This document shows positions 34,854 through 46,400 of a stretch of DNA of 64,000 nucleotides, one piece after another. A model generated the notes under the pieces. It saw only the letters and a list, made by a program, of their open reading frames with translations, did not search any database and had not been told where the DNA came from. How positions within the stretch are numbered: the stretch's first letter is position 1; each line of letters opens with the position of its first letter. The position numbers were made by a program, and so were the translations under genes. The DNA is taken from NCBI RefSeq assembly GCF_010093815.1, contig NW_022985549.1:744001-808000 (forward strand). The letters are read 5' to 3'. Source of the DNA: Pseudovirgaria hyperparasitica. Its lineage: Eukaryota; Ascomycota; Dothideomycetes; Acrospermales; Acrospermaceae.

Positions 34854-35153
34854 TCACTTCCCACCCTCCCCCTCGCCCTCCTCCTCATCCTCCTCCTCCT
34901 CACCCTCCGAGTCCGTGTTCACGCCCGCAACGGCTTCGTAAAGCAGCTTTCCCAGACGGTCTGTCTCGGCCTGGGAGAGCTCCGCCTCCTTTGGGGCGGG
35001 AGGGTTAGTTGCGGGCGCTTTTTCGGTAGGCTTGGAGGCCTGTTTCGGAGGGGGAGGTGGAGGAGCGGTGGGTTTACCGGGTGTGGCGCTGGTGTCCTTT
35101 GGGGCGTCCCGAATGTCAGGCGTGGGGGCCTCGGAGGGGGTTGAGGAGGGCAT
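34854..35153 (-). CDS. small Pro-rich acidic-tail protein, tentative
   Basis: 99 aa from an ATG at 35153. It is Pro/Lys/Ala-rich (KPTAPPPPPPKQ) with a short helical segment AELSQAETDRLGKLLYEAVAG and a C-terminal run of Glu/Gly/Asp. The helix-plus-acidic-tail arrangement is more protein-like than chance, and the ~250 bp upstream is strongly strand-biased (C/T-rich on the coding strand), as in many fungal promoters and leaders. No family was recognised and splicing upstream cannot be excluded. Confidence 0.4.
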   Translation of the reverse strand: MPSSTPSEAPTPDIRDAPKDTSATPGKPTAPPPPPPKQASKPTEKAPATNPPAPKEAELSQAETDRLGKLLYEAVAGVNTDSEGEEEEDEEEGEGEGGK

Positions 35154-35750
35154 TGAGCGTGATGGGTGGTAAGGGTGAGGGTTGGTGATGGAGGTTGTGT
35201 GGTCCTGGGTTTGGGATGGGTAGAGGCTTTTTGGAGTGTCTTGTTAGGTGAGATGTGGGTTTTGAGGGGTTGGGTAGGGTTTTTGCTTACGGTTTGGATG
35301 GGTAGATTGTGAATAGGGGGTTGATGGATGAGGGTTTGCTGTGGGTGTGGATGTGGTGATTGATGATGTGGGTTGTTGGTTGATGCTGGCGATGTAGATG
35401 GGTTGGAGAGGAAGTGAGAGAGAGGAAGTGGGATATTGGATTTTTGGAGAGCTTGTGTGCGTGTATTGTTTCGGTGGCCTTCTACGGGACGGACGAGGAG
35501 CATCGTTCACCCGGTCGTCGAGCACTGTGTGACAACGCACTACCCGTGATTCTCTTCTTTGTTTTGGTCATCGCTTCGAGTCTATTTTCACTTCAGTGTG
35601 TAGTTCTCTTTGTTTCTCTAATACGGCGAGCTGTATTATCACTCGCTATCGTATTATCGATTCGCATCACACCATGGCCTCCAATCATTCAAAACAGTCA
35701 CTGGAGCTTCTATCCTTTTCAGATTTGATAAAGCTCAAAAGCTTCTGTAG
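35154..35750. other. strand-biased leader and intergenic sequence
   Basis: From 35154 to about 35445 the plus strand is unusually G/T-rich (GGTTGGGTAGGG-like words), which reads as pyrimidine-rich leader of the small minus-strand gene. The remainder is AT-rich with no gene. Confidence 0.4.
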
Positions 35751-36272
35751 ATACCTAAATATCCGCCCTTTCATCCCAGTCAAGTTATCTTCATCCGCGC
35801 CCAGCATGGCTTCTACACAATGCGAGCCCCTGGCCTCCTCACTGACCCCCTACCCGAATACGAAAAGCCTGAGCCAGCCTCACAGCGAAACGAAATAGAA
35901 TATATCATCGTACCAAACACCCTCAGGATCCTCCAGTATCCCCCAGTCTCCAAACAGTCACACTGTCACCCTATCTCCAGCCGCATCCACAACAACATCA
36001 CCTAATATAACGCTCGGTCTCCTCCCCTACCTCCACTCGATCTCTTCACCTCTATAATCGACCTCGCCCTTGTACACTCCCTTACCGAGACCTCGCTTGA
36101 GCAAAACTTGTACTATGCTCCCACCAAGAATATCACATGGTTCGGGGTAATTCAGCACAGCGACCTCCTATATCCCAGCGTCGCCTTCGATGCTCTTCCA
36201 GATCCTTTCCCTGCGTGTCTGCGCATCTACAGTCCTTACGCTCAGTTCGATCACTCCCAAGGCCGCATATAA
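35751..36272 (+). pseudogene. coding remnant of an unknown protein
   Basis: One frame reads coherent protein text over about 170 codons: VIFIRAQHGFYTM, LLTDPLPEYEKPEP, EIEYIIVPNTLRILQYPP, then DLFTSIIDLALVHSLTETSL, WFGVIQHSDLLYPSVAFDAL and a terminal FDHSQGRI. One in-frame stop interrupts it, and no convincing splice pair bypasses that stop. No start codon with good context is visible at the 5' end. I do not recognise the family. It may be a decayed host gene, or a gene whose intron I misread. Confidence 0.35.
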
Positions 36273-37124
36273 GACAGTCTGCATGTCCATGATCAGGGGA
36301 TGGTAGGTTGAGGAACGGGGTATGGCCGTATTTTGCCTGTATATATGATTGTTGGGTGTGGATGACAAGTAAGACTATAGATGATAGCTCTTACCTGAAG
36401 GTTCATATATCGAATAGGCAGTGTAACACATCGTAGTTATGGGTTGCCAGTATATCTTGATTACTAGTCAGGAACACAGAATGAGTTGGATCATACACGT
36501 AGCTACTCTCCGCAGTGAGTACATAGGCTTACGTGGAATCCTTCTCTGGAAGCTTCCTAAGCCATTTATAAGATCAAGGATGCTGATTGTAGGGTTGGCA
36601 ATAACCCGGAAGACTCATTCGATAGGAAGGAGGCGAGACTCGAATGGCTTCTGCTCGGGCATAAGAGTGGGGTATCAAGAGAAGGTCAGGACACCTCTTT
36701 ATTCTAATGAGGCAAAAGGTCTGTCTTACTACGTCCAATGAAGCTTTGTAAGGTTTCTACCTATTGGCAGTGTAGACTTAGGTGTTTAAATATAGATATT
36801 CTAACACTCTACTTTCATCAAGAACTAGATCTCACCATAGCTAGTAGAATATATTATAGTTTCTACCTCATAGAACTCTGTACACCAATGTTTACTATTG
36901 AGACTCTTGTATTTTACTTCTACGTAGAGAGATATTCCCCCTTAGCCAATTGAACATATTAAGATGTCTTCTTCTTGATATGTAGATCTAGATCTCTACT
37001 GTCACAGATTCTAGCATTTGATTCCGGTATAGCTACGTGTCCGGTGCTGGAGGCGGCATTGCATATAGTTGGAAGTTGGGACACACATCGTTTATACTGG
37101 GTCCATTGCGGCTAGTTCAGTTCA
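36273..37124. other. AT-rich gene-poor sequence
   Basis: About 850 bp, among the most AT-rich stretches of the window, flanking the copia fossil. No intact gene was seen. Confidence 0.5.
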
Positions 37125-37480
37125 TCTTTCGTGAGGATCATAAAGCTGAAGAAAGCAATTTACGGTTTGAAACAACCAGGACGCGAGTGGTTCCATATCC
37201 TCCGCACTCTCGAATTCCGCCAATCTCAATTTGATCCATGTGTCTTTATTGGCCGCATTGTCATCGCCGCGTATGTCGATGATCTCTTACTAGTGGGGGA
37301 GCATTTGGACATCCAAAACTTCAAGCAAGATGTCATCTCCCGCATGAAATGTAAGGACTTAGGAGAAACACGCTTGATACTAGGCATCGAGAATATGCCT
37401 TCTGAATTAGCTTCGAGATTTGGTCCTTCTGGTATAGATGATTGGTGCGTGGAGCCCGCCACCTTACATCCATAATCTCT
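37125..37480 (+). mobile_element. Ty1/copia reverse-transcriptase fossil fragment
   Basis: A short stretch encodes two hallmark pieces of Ty1/copia reverse transcriptase: AIYGLKQPGREW and the palm motif YVDDLLLVGE. It represents only part of the pol region, with no gag, integrase or LTR pair visible nearby, so it is a broken fragment truncated at both ends. The surrounding sequence is AT-rich and unrelated genes lie close by, which suggests an old insertion. Age cannot be estimated without LTRs. Confidence 0.8.
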
Positions 37481-37565
37481 GCTGGTTCTCCCTCTGAGTC
37501 GCCCAGAAAGAGGGTATGTTGTCTCATTCTGGATCAGCTTGGATTATGTTGGCTGACTTTGGACC

Positions 37566-37715
37566 TAGCAACTCCGCTCTGGCGCCCAGTCATCCTCCCA
37601 CCAAGCTCTGACTGACCGTGTGTCTGCGCTGGAGGCCGAGCTCTCTGAGCTCCGCCGTTCTGTTTCTCGGCTGGCTCGTTCGTTGCGTGCTGACACGGAT
37701 CCGGAGGAGGAGTAG
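37566..37715 (+). other. GC-rich coiled-coil-coding fragment of unknown origin
   Basis: About 50 codons read as a heptad-like coiled coil (LTDRVSALEAELSELRRSVS, then ADTDPEEE and a stop). GC content is clearly above the flanks. It directly precedes an 8-bp tandem repeat and follows the copia fragment. It could be the C-terminal end of a transposon-encoded or host protein; the start is not identifiable. Confidence 0.35.
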
Positions 37716-37768
37716 CTCTGTAGCTCTGTAGCTCTGTAGCTCTGTGGCTCTGTGCGTCTGTGGCTCTG
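37713..37768. repeat. 8-bp tandem repeat (TAGCTCTG)n
   Basis: Seven consecutive 8-bp units, the first four perfect TAGCTCTG and the last three with one or two substitutions. Confidence 0.85.
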
Positions 37769-38222
37769 TGTGGGGCCTTCTGTGTGTGTGGTTTCTGGTG
37801 TGGTGTGTTCTGGCTCTGTCTGCCTATTTTCTGTCTGTTCTGGTCCCTTTTGGACCATTTCGATACCCACCTGCCAGTCTCTGGCAAATTCAATCTTACT
37901 GTACACAATGCAAAATTATTCGGGTTTGGAATTCCAGTGGTAAGCGCTCATTTATCCACTATTCAGCGCGTGAGTATTTCACTGCTGAACAGCAGCATAT
38001 TTCGCTACTAATAGAGCATACCATGGATTCTACATCCTAGGGATGTGTCTCTTCTATGCGCCTTCAGAAGTTTGAGTGTTTTGCTCCTGAAGACGCGAAT
38101 CTTACTGTACCCAACAGGACTTATCAGCCTTTCTTCTTCGCAGCAACATGCACTGTATGATTCAAAACTATAGCCCTTCACTGTCGCACAGAAACACGTT
38201 CGACCGTACCCAGCACAGCAAA
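37769..38222. other. intergenic, no intact gene
   Basis: Sequence between the 8-bp repeat and the GH79 stop codon. A short in-frame text SFIHYSAREYFTAEQQ resembles the end of some fungal NACHT proteins but is too short to call. Confidence 0.4.
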
Positions 38223-39992
38223 TCACAAATACACCAACAACGCCTCACTCGCCGCAACCGTAAAAGTCGCCCTTCCAGACACCACCGCCGCACTCTCCGA
38301 AACCGCACTGCCCTGTATCGCACACGTCCCATTCGCAAAAGTCTGCCCCCCGACCGTCGGATTCCCCCCCTGATCCTGCCGCGCCGTCGCACTTGACGCC
38401 GTCAAGCGTTTCGCCGTCACAGCCGTGCCGGGGAGCCCGGACATCGTGAAAGTCTGCACACTCCGTGTGCCCGAGACGTAGTAGTCGGAGTTGTACAGCA
38501 GCAGCCTGACGGGCTTTCCGGCCTTGTAGATGGCATAAGCGGCGTAGTTTGTGGTCCCGCTGTCGAGAGGGGCGATTTGGTCTGCGCCGGCGAGGGCCAT
38601 GGTTGCGTAGTATGCGCCGTAGTATGGTGCGCCCATGCTGTAGCGGCCCCACCAGCAGTATTGACCTGGTCGTTGATGGTTATCATGTGGGGAGTAGGCG
38701 ACTGGGGGATAGAGGGGATTTCTTACAATTGCCGACGGTGCCTTGGTGGAAGTATAGGGCTTTGGTGCCGAGGATGAGCATTTGGATGGAGTAGTCCATG
38801 AGCCATAGCCCGGCACCGAATGTGGGACTGATGCCTCCGCCTCCTTGCGTTGCTGGGGTTGGCGCTTAGTTATACTGTCTAAGCTCAGGCAATGTGTGTA
38901 TCTTACCAGAGTTCGTCTCGCCCATGATGTGGTACTTTCCAGCGTTCTTGGCCGCGGTGATTTCGTTCTTGAAAGGCGCGATCTGGGATTTGATGGCGCT
39001 ATGGCTCATGAGAGAGGCCAGATTCGCGGAGGACTGAGACTGCGGGTAATTGTGAGAGCAGTATTCTCTTACATACTGTGCGGCAGTGCTGCTTTCCTGT
39101 GCGGTTAGTCCGGCAATACTGAAGGTGTTTGTGTCGAAGTAGACGCCAGCAGAGAAGATGTTTGTGGTAGAGAGATTTGAGCCGACCGCGGTCTGCCATG
39201 ATACTTGGCTTGCAAAGTCCTTGGTCCCGCTCCAAGATCCGCCAGCAATGGGGTCTGAGCTCGTGTAGACTGGACAGGGGCAGGTTATTGATTTGCTCTT
39301 CCGCAGACGGGAAAGTGTTTGCTTACAGTTTGGCTCATTTCCAAGCTCGATCGAGTTGAGATTGTCCATCTCATCCAATGCCTTGCGGGCAGCTTGGATT
39401 GTGTTTGGCTGATTGTTCAAGCGCCGATTGAAGCCTTTTTTTTGTCTTATATTAGATTTTCGTTATGGAAAGCAAATCGAAATGCGCACCTATGATTGTC
39501 TGTCCCCCATATGTATTCGCCAAAGTCATAAAAGAGGGACCAAAAGTCAAAGTCGACGGAGCATCACCAGGTGCCGCGACAGTGTAGCTCACAGCCGTGG
39601 TCTGACTTGCACTATACGTCGCGCGATCCCTATGTACTCATTAATACGTCGAGTCGACTTCAGATATGGCTGGACCGTACTGTGTCGTTCCCCCTATCCT
39701 GAGTGGTGGCCAAGTCCCTGTCAGACTTCTCAAATTTTGAAGACATGGCGAGGTCGATGCGACGTCAGTAAAGTATGCTGGAAATGCGAAAAACTCAAGT
39801 CTAGAGATGTAAGTCGCAACACATGTATATTTTACATTTCAACACTGACGAAACGCCAATCGGTGCGGGATCAAGTTGCTGGCTTGCATTCGATGGCGGT
39901 GAAGAGGGGACGGTGAAAGTCAGCGCAGAACAAGGAACAATGATGGCCAGCAACCATGAAAGGCTCCTTATAGGTGATTGGGTCGCTTTCAT
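38223..39992 (-). CDS. secreted GH79-family glycosidase (beta-glucuronidase type)
   Basis: Predicted 480 aa from seven exons, complement(38223..38665, 38727..38852, 38907..39269, 39327..39434, 39490..39629, 39681..39800, 39850..39992). The six introns are 49-61 bp and all junctions keep frame. A signal peptide (SLSWLLAIIVPCSALTF) precedes the TIM-barrel start LDPAPIGVSLEFFAFPAYF. PPLRIGGTTQDRATY follows, then the acid/base motif SIELGNEPNFYTSSDP, the nucleophile motif YHIMGETNSATQGGGGISPTFGAG.., and a C-terminal beta-sandwich (Glyco_hydro_79C) starting near YSMGAPYYGAYYATMALAG. GH79 enzymes are retaining glucuronidases acting on arabinogalactan, heparan-like or other glucuronide ends. Both catalytic glutamates are present. 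It is divergent from a GH78 gene. Confidence 0.88.
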
Positions 39993-40498
39993 ATTCACCC
40001 TGGTCGTCTTTGTTGTTGGCAACAATTGTTTACTATCGTTCGAAAGACACTGCGAGTTTGTCATATATGCATTTTAAGTTGTCCATTTGCCCTATACGCC
40101 ACGGATCCCAGGCATAACATTAACGCATGATTTTAATTAGGACGTGTACATGCATAATTATTGCCACACAGGGGTGCATCCGGTGGTGCTATTGGCGTGA
40201 CCTGATCAACAACCCGGCGAATGAACGCCACTGCGGGGAAAACAATCCATGGTCACAAAGCTTAGCAACGCTCATCCTACAGACTCCGGCATCTCGCTTC
40301 TTCTTCACCCGAACAATACGATAGTCCGGTTCAGTTGCCGATCGGCCGAATCGGTGGATGGACGGACTGCTCAATTCTTTTCTTTCCATCATTCACCGAC
40401 CCGTGAGCCGGACTTTGACTCTCGGATCTTCGGAAGACGCGGACATCTAGTTGTACACAAACAAACAGCGAGCTTTGTTTTGCCTAGCACGTAACAGC
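39993..40498. promoter_or_regulatory. shared divergent GH79/GH78 promoter
   Basis: A 506-bp interval between the two start codons, long enough for shared control. A CGGACTGC-like word and GCCGATCGGCCGAATCGG (a dyad) occur near 40337-40355, where a zinc-cluster factor could bind; this is inference only. Confidence 0.4.
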
Positions 40499-43011
40499 AT
40501 GGAGAAAGTGACGACCGAGGAACAGGCAGTGAGTGCTATCAAGTACTATAGGGTTTCGTGACATTGATGAATCTGATCTATCCAGGTGATTGCTCGACTC
40601 AATGCCAACTGGATATGGGTGCAGGACTGGATCGACTCGTCCACGGAAAACACAGCTGGTCGACTTGTATGGTTTACTCGCACGGAACACTTTCCAGCCA
40701 CACCCACGTCAGCTGTGTTGCACTTCTCTGCCGATACACGATACAAGCTTCTCGTCAATGGCAAGCGAGTCACCGTTGGACCGAGCAGAAGTAGTCCAGC
40801 GATATGGTTCTACGACTCTATTGACCTTGCTCCCTACCTGCAAGCCGGTAAGAACATTATACGATTCGCTGTCATCCGGTACTTTGCCTCCTCGAGAGGG
40901 GCGATGCCTTTCGAACGGACTTCGTTTCCAGGACTTACAGTATGTGGTGCTATAGATGTGGATGGCCTAAGTACAGACTTTTGCACAGATGAGCAGTCAT
41001 GGGAAGCTCACATAGACCACAACATCGAGTTTCCAACTGGTCTGGTGGATGATGTCTTCCTCCACGTTAGTCGATGGAATATCGTAGATCAAAAACAGCC
41101 AGTACTCACACCATCCAGATCTATGAGCGCAGACACGTAGGAAATCCTACACGCGCAAAGATTCGGCGATATGGCTTCAAAACACTCAATGGGGATTTAT
41201 TGCCGTGGCGGCTCCGCCAGAGAATGATACCGTTACCCGAGCAGAGTGCTGTAGCTGTACATAACATCCGATCGTGTGCGAGTTCACTATCGAGAGAAGC
41301 ATGGGCTGAAGTCTTGACAACAACGGAATCGCGTGCTTTCCTCACCGCCAATTCGACTCATGTATTAGATATACAAGCCGATTGCCATTCAACGGCTTTT
41401 CTAAAGTGGCGATTCCATGCACCGGTCGCAGATAGTAGTCTGGACATCAGAATCATCTATTCAGAAGGTTATGAGCTCGAACCGCCAGCGTACCCTTTCT
41501 TTCGAAAGAAAGCAAACAGATTGGACGTCGAAAATGGCCAAATCCATGGACCGCGTGATATCGTCTCTCTAAGCGTTCTTAAAGAGCAGATTGTGGAATA
41601 CGAGCCTTTCTGGTTCCGCACTTTCCGGATCCTGCGCATCGAGTTGACAGTTGGCGATGCACCTGTAGAACTGTTGGAGCTTGAGGCAACACAAATCAAC
41701 TACCCCCTCGACATCAAAGCAAAATGGAACGACTCGCTCGATGCCGAAACAAACAGCATATGGGACATATCAGTCAGGACGATGCAAAACTGCATGCTCG
41801 ACGGCTATTCAGATTGTCCATTCTATGAACAGCTCCAATACTCAATGGACAGCCGCGCGGTCGGACTCTTCCACTACCTCCTTTCGGGCGACGACAGGCT
41901 CATGCGGCAAGGCATAGTACTATTCGCATCCTCCGTCACTGCAGAAGGTCTGACACAATCACGCTTCCCTTCGCACACTAACCAACTCATTGCGGCGTTT
42001 CCTCTCTACTGGATCCTACAAGTCTGCGACCACCATCTCTATTTTGGCGACGCTCGATTCTCACGACTTTTCCTGCCTCGCATAGATGGTGTTCTGGACT
42101 TCTTCGACGCTTATATCAACGAAGACGGTCTCGTGGCTGGGCTACCTGATGATGTGTGGCAGTTTGTCGATTGGGTGACGACTTGGGGTGCGACGGAGGA
42201 CTTCCCTGACAAAGGAGTGCCCACTGCAGGGAGGAAGAATAACATCTACACATACTTCAGCATGCTCCTTGCACATGTCCTCGACAAGACCGCAATGCTT
42301 GTAAGAGACATCGGACGACCTGGCTACGCCACCGAGTACGAAACGCGAGCTTCATCTCTCCGCAAAGCGGTCCGCAAGCATTGCTACGACGGCACCTTCT
42401 TCACCGATTCGCTCGCAAACAGTGCAGACGACTCATCATACTCCCAACACTGCCAAGTCTTCGCCATTCTCTCAGGTTGCGCGGTTCCTAAGGACTATAC
42501 CCGACTCTTGACTGATTCATTCGCCGAAGGGTCCAAGTTCTCGAAATGCTCGTATATGATGCTCTTCTATGCCCTTCGCGCTTTCTCGATGGCAGAAGAT
42601 GGACTATATGAACAATTTTGGCCTCGTGCGATTGCTCCGTGGCGCAAAATGGTGGCCAATAATCTATCTACATGCGAGGAAGATGATGTGAGGCAGCGGT
42701 CAGATTGCCATGCATGGTCTAGTGTGCCGTTATACGAGTTCTGTACAGAGTTGGCAGGGGTGCAAGTCGTCGCAGCCGGTGCGTCGAAAATCCTTTTCAA
42801 GCCTCGGCTGCGCTTGGAGATGGCATTTGAAGCAAGAGTTGCAGTCGGGAGAGATAATGTTGCATTCGTGAACTGGACGACATTAAGTGAAGGTGGAACG
42901 CAAGTTGAACTAAGCTTGACGAAGGCTGTAGAGCTGGCTAGTCAGCCGCCTGGTCGCCAGATCGTGGAGCATGGTTACGTGGATCGAATTCTGCTAATTT
43001 TTAAGGATTAG
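40499..43011 (+). CDS. GH78-like alpha-L-rhamnosidase
   Basis: Predicted 800 aa, join(40499..40528, 40586..41065, 41119..43011), with introns of 57 and 53 bp. The first exon encodes only ten residues (MEKVTTEEQA) and joins VIARLNANWIWVQDW. The N-terminal half has the beta-sandwich features of GH78 (LHFSADTRYKLLVNGKRVTVGP; FKTLNGDLLPWRLRQRMIP). The (alpha/alpha)6 barrel follows, with the hallmark MLDGYSDCPFYEQLQYSMDSR; the acidic residues of this motif are the expected catalytic region. Later hallmarks are GLPDDVWQFVDW and HAWSSVPLYEF. These enzymes release terminal alpha-L-rhamnose by inversion. No signal peptide is visible, so the protein should be intracellular or non-classically released. 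It pairs divergently with the GH79 gene. Confidence 0.87.
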
Positions 43012-43429
43012 GGTATGTGGTGTATTCGCGTGTGCCTACTTGCTATGACCGGGAACAGGGAGTACCGTCTTTGTTTACAAGCCGTATCATAATACTGTAT
43101 ATCATTAGGGGTCACATGTTTCAGTGACTCCTCATACCACTAGAGATCCGTAGTAACAAATGCATCACATATGGCAGTATCTATCCTCCCATATGCAGTC
43201 CTGGCACCTTCTATATTTGTTCTCATTCGGCGGCTCCCAGGTGAACGAGCAAATTCTTTTCCGCCATTGACATGTTGTTAATTAAATTAGGGCATATGCA
43301 CTTGCATAATGTCAGAGATTGACTCGTTCTTCCCTTGACGTCTTAGTCTGACATGTTGCAGAGTTATATTTGTATTGCTCCATTTGAAAAGTTAGGAATG
43401 TCTCTCCTTTGGCTCTTGCGGTCTCTTCC
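43012..43429. other. convergent intergenic, no gene seen
   Basis: A 418-bp AT-rich interval between the GH78 and NLR 3' ends. Confidence 0.55.
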
Positions 43430-46400
43430 TTATGACGGAAAGACAGCAGACATCGGTATGCCCTTCGAATATGCGTCTTCTGCCATTTCTAGGACTTGGA
43501 GAGCCGCGATTTGACGCTGATTACTGCGTATCAGGAGGTCGCTCGGAGTCCTGGTTTTATCGTCTTTTATAGTCGGATTCGCTCCTCCTAGTAACAGCAA
43601 TATAACGACATCGACTGTTGATTGCAAGGCAGCATAGTGAAGAGGAGTTTTTCCTCTTATTTTTTTGCATGTCCAATTAACGTGTTCGCGAGCGTTTATG
43701 TCATTAAGTAATACTTCCAGGATCTTGATATGACCCAATGCTGCGGCGTGATGATACACCGTTCTTCCCTTCCTGTCAGTTTTGCACTTTAGCGATGCCA
43801 TGGATTCGTCATTTAGGAGTTTGAAAGCCTCCACACTACCTCTGTTCGCTGCAATGACAAGGGGATACTTGAGTTTGCCACCTGACGGGCAGGGGTCAAC
43901 ATCACAATCGAAAAGTAAAACCTTGATCCAGGATGCCAGATTCTCCTGAGCAGCAAAGTAAATAATGGTGGCGTTTGGATCCTCAGGGCACAGGACTCCC
44001 ATTCTGCCGTTTGCTATCGACAACAGATCCCTGACGAAGTCTTTGGCATCAACATGTAGGTCATCTGCTCGGTGTGCGTGGAAGGCAAAATACTCCTGAA
44101 CATAGTTGAGCAACTGCGGAAACTCTGCAGTTGTGTGCGAATCATCATCGCCGGCACCACCGGAAGCGGCCTCGCCTTGTTCGAGTAGTCTGTCTTTCAG
44201 AAGTGCGAGATCAGGTTCGAAGACAGGTCCCACATCAGTGTCCATGAGATCAGGTTCGAAGACAGGTCCCACATCGGTGTCAATGAGATCCAGCCACGAT
44301 GGTATTGAATCATCGGATGGCAGACAGGTATCACCTACGGATACTGATAAGTCATTACAAGAAGAAAGTGATAGTGTTGGTTGGAGATAAGGCCCTGGTG
44401 TACTTGGCCTCGTTTTCGGAACGCTCGCTGGTCGTGTGTTGTTCATTGAATCCGTACTCTGTATAGTATACTGCTTACCACGGACTGATCCCATCGAGCT
44501 GGCCGAGGATCCTATACTTAAAGCATCCGTAGAGGTATTGCGATGGATATATATTGATGAATCTGAAGGAATTGAGGATGAACTTGAAGCAGGGCTGTCC
44601 TCTAATATGTGTGGATTTACGTCCTTGAGGGACGCATATCTTATGCAAGTTTCAAGAATGTAGACATGTGCCGCAGCCGCATCTCGCTTTCCAAAGAAAT
44701 CTGGATCAAAGTACTTGAAGCCATCGCCCTCCTGGAAGAATTGCCTTACTGTTTCATGGATCGGCTGCATGGTTTCACTGAGTTCGAAAGATCCCGCGCG
44801 TGGACGAAGCGAGCCTCCCTCAGTCATGGAAGACACTGGAGAAATGGTACCCGTCAGGCCCAACGGCACGGTTTGTCTGGGACGGAACTCAAGCAAGCCT
44901 CGGGTTAGACGATTAATCTTCTTCATGAGTTGTGAATCATTGCTTGTTGTCATATCTGACATCTTCCAATCTCTCAACGCGTCCCATTTGCTATGGGACA
45001 CTAGAGCAAGAATGTGGTGTGCCTCAGCAACACGTATTGGCCTGGCAGCGTAGCAGACCCATTGCATAAGACGGAACGCGAAAGGTTGGTCATCATGGCT
45101 CAAAGATTTTACCAAGGTGATGTAGAGTGATTCGAGGTCACCAGGGACCCTATCAAGGCCTCGTATGATCTGCCATATATCGTCACCCGCATCCCAGTCT
45201 TGGCGCAGGTGGTCAATAACTAATTTGACCCAGAGAAAAATTCCAGACGCTTTTCCACAAATTCTGCGTTTGATCCTCTCCAGCTGGTAACTCTCAATGT
45301 CGTGCGGAAGGCTCGACTCTACGTAACGGGCAATATCATTGCCATTTAGAGCATCAGCTTCGATCGTTTGGCAGGGTGCAGTTAGCGAGACCGATAGTGC
45401 TGTTCTGCTCGATATACACACATCGATAAGTGTTCCCGCTTTGTACGCGACATGCGTAAGTTCTCGGTAGAAGCGAGCAAGCGCTCGACCTTCTTCTAGA
45501 CCACATTCGTCGATGGCATCGATGACCAATATTGTCCGTTCCTCTTGAGGCTTGGTGAAAGCTTGTAGTAGAAGCACTCTCATTTCTTCAAAAGTCCACG
45601 TGATTTCGTTCCCAGACAATGACTTCGTGACATAGGCTTGGCACATCGGGTCTTGTAAAGCTTTCTTAATGGGTAGTAGCTGGTAAATCAAGGCCCGAAG
45701 CGATCCAAGCGTAGAGTGTTCGAGAGCGCTGCGAGTCCCATCGATGAAATAAGATGCTAAATGTATCTTTTCCTGGGGAACTCGCCGAGCCGCAATCCAC
45801 AAAATTTCCTCCATCAATGTTGATTTTCCTGCACCAGGCTTACCTTTGATCCACAGAAGGCCTCGGTGTTGATTGACAGATTCACGCGACAACCATTGTT
45901 GGAAGGGTAGATGCGTGGCTAGCCATTGCGATTCGAATTCCGGGGTCCCTGATATTGTGTCTTTCGGAAGAAAGCTCATATTCTCAAACTGTAAGGAGCG
46001 CAATATTCCTACGAATTAGTCAAAGGTATGATTACTCGAATTTTTTGCGTGGGACAACTTACGCGGTATCACCGGTGATCTGTTAACAGATGGTAAGGCG
46101 CCCTCGTCTAGACCAGGCACTGGCACTGGCACATTGGAAACCACGTTCGAGGGACAGGCTTGCTCGTATAGAATTTTCAGGGTAGAGCTAACAGTCATGT
46201 AATGAGGGTCGTCTTCTCCCTTGAATCGGCACATCTCCACATGGTTCAAGTCTAAGGTCTCTGCTCTTTCTCGCGGATCTCCAAAGGAAGATGAGGAATG
46301 AGGCACCACCTGGCAGCATCTTAGTATCACTAAGATAATTGTGCTAGTTCTCTCATCTAGTCAACATACCAATTCATTCAGAGTGCCGAGGTTAATGCCA

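Noticed and set aside
37900-38040. Fragment resembling the end of a NACHT protein (FIHYSAREYF)
   Set aside because: Only about 15 residues match the style; no P-loop or flanking domain.
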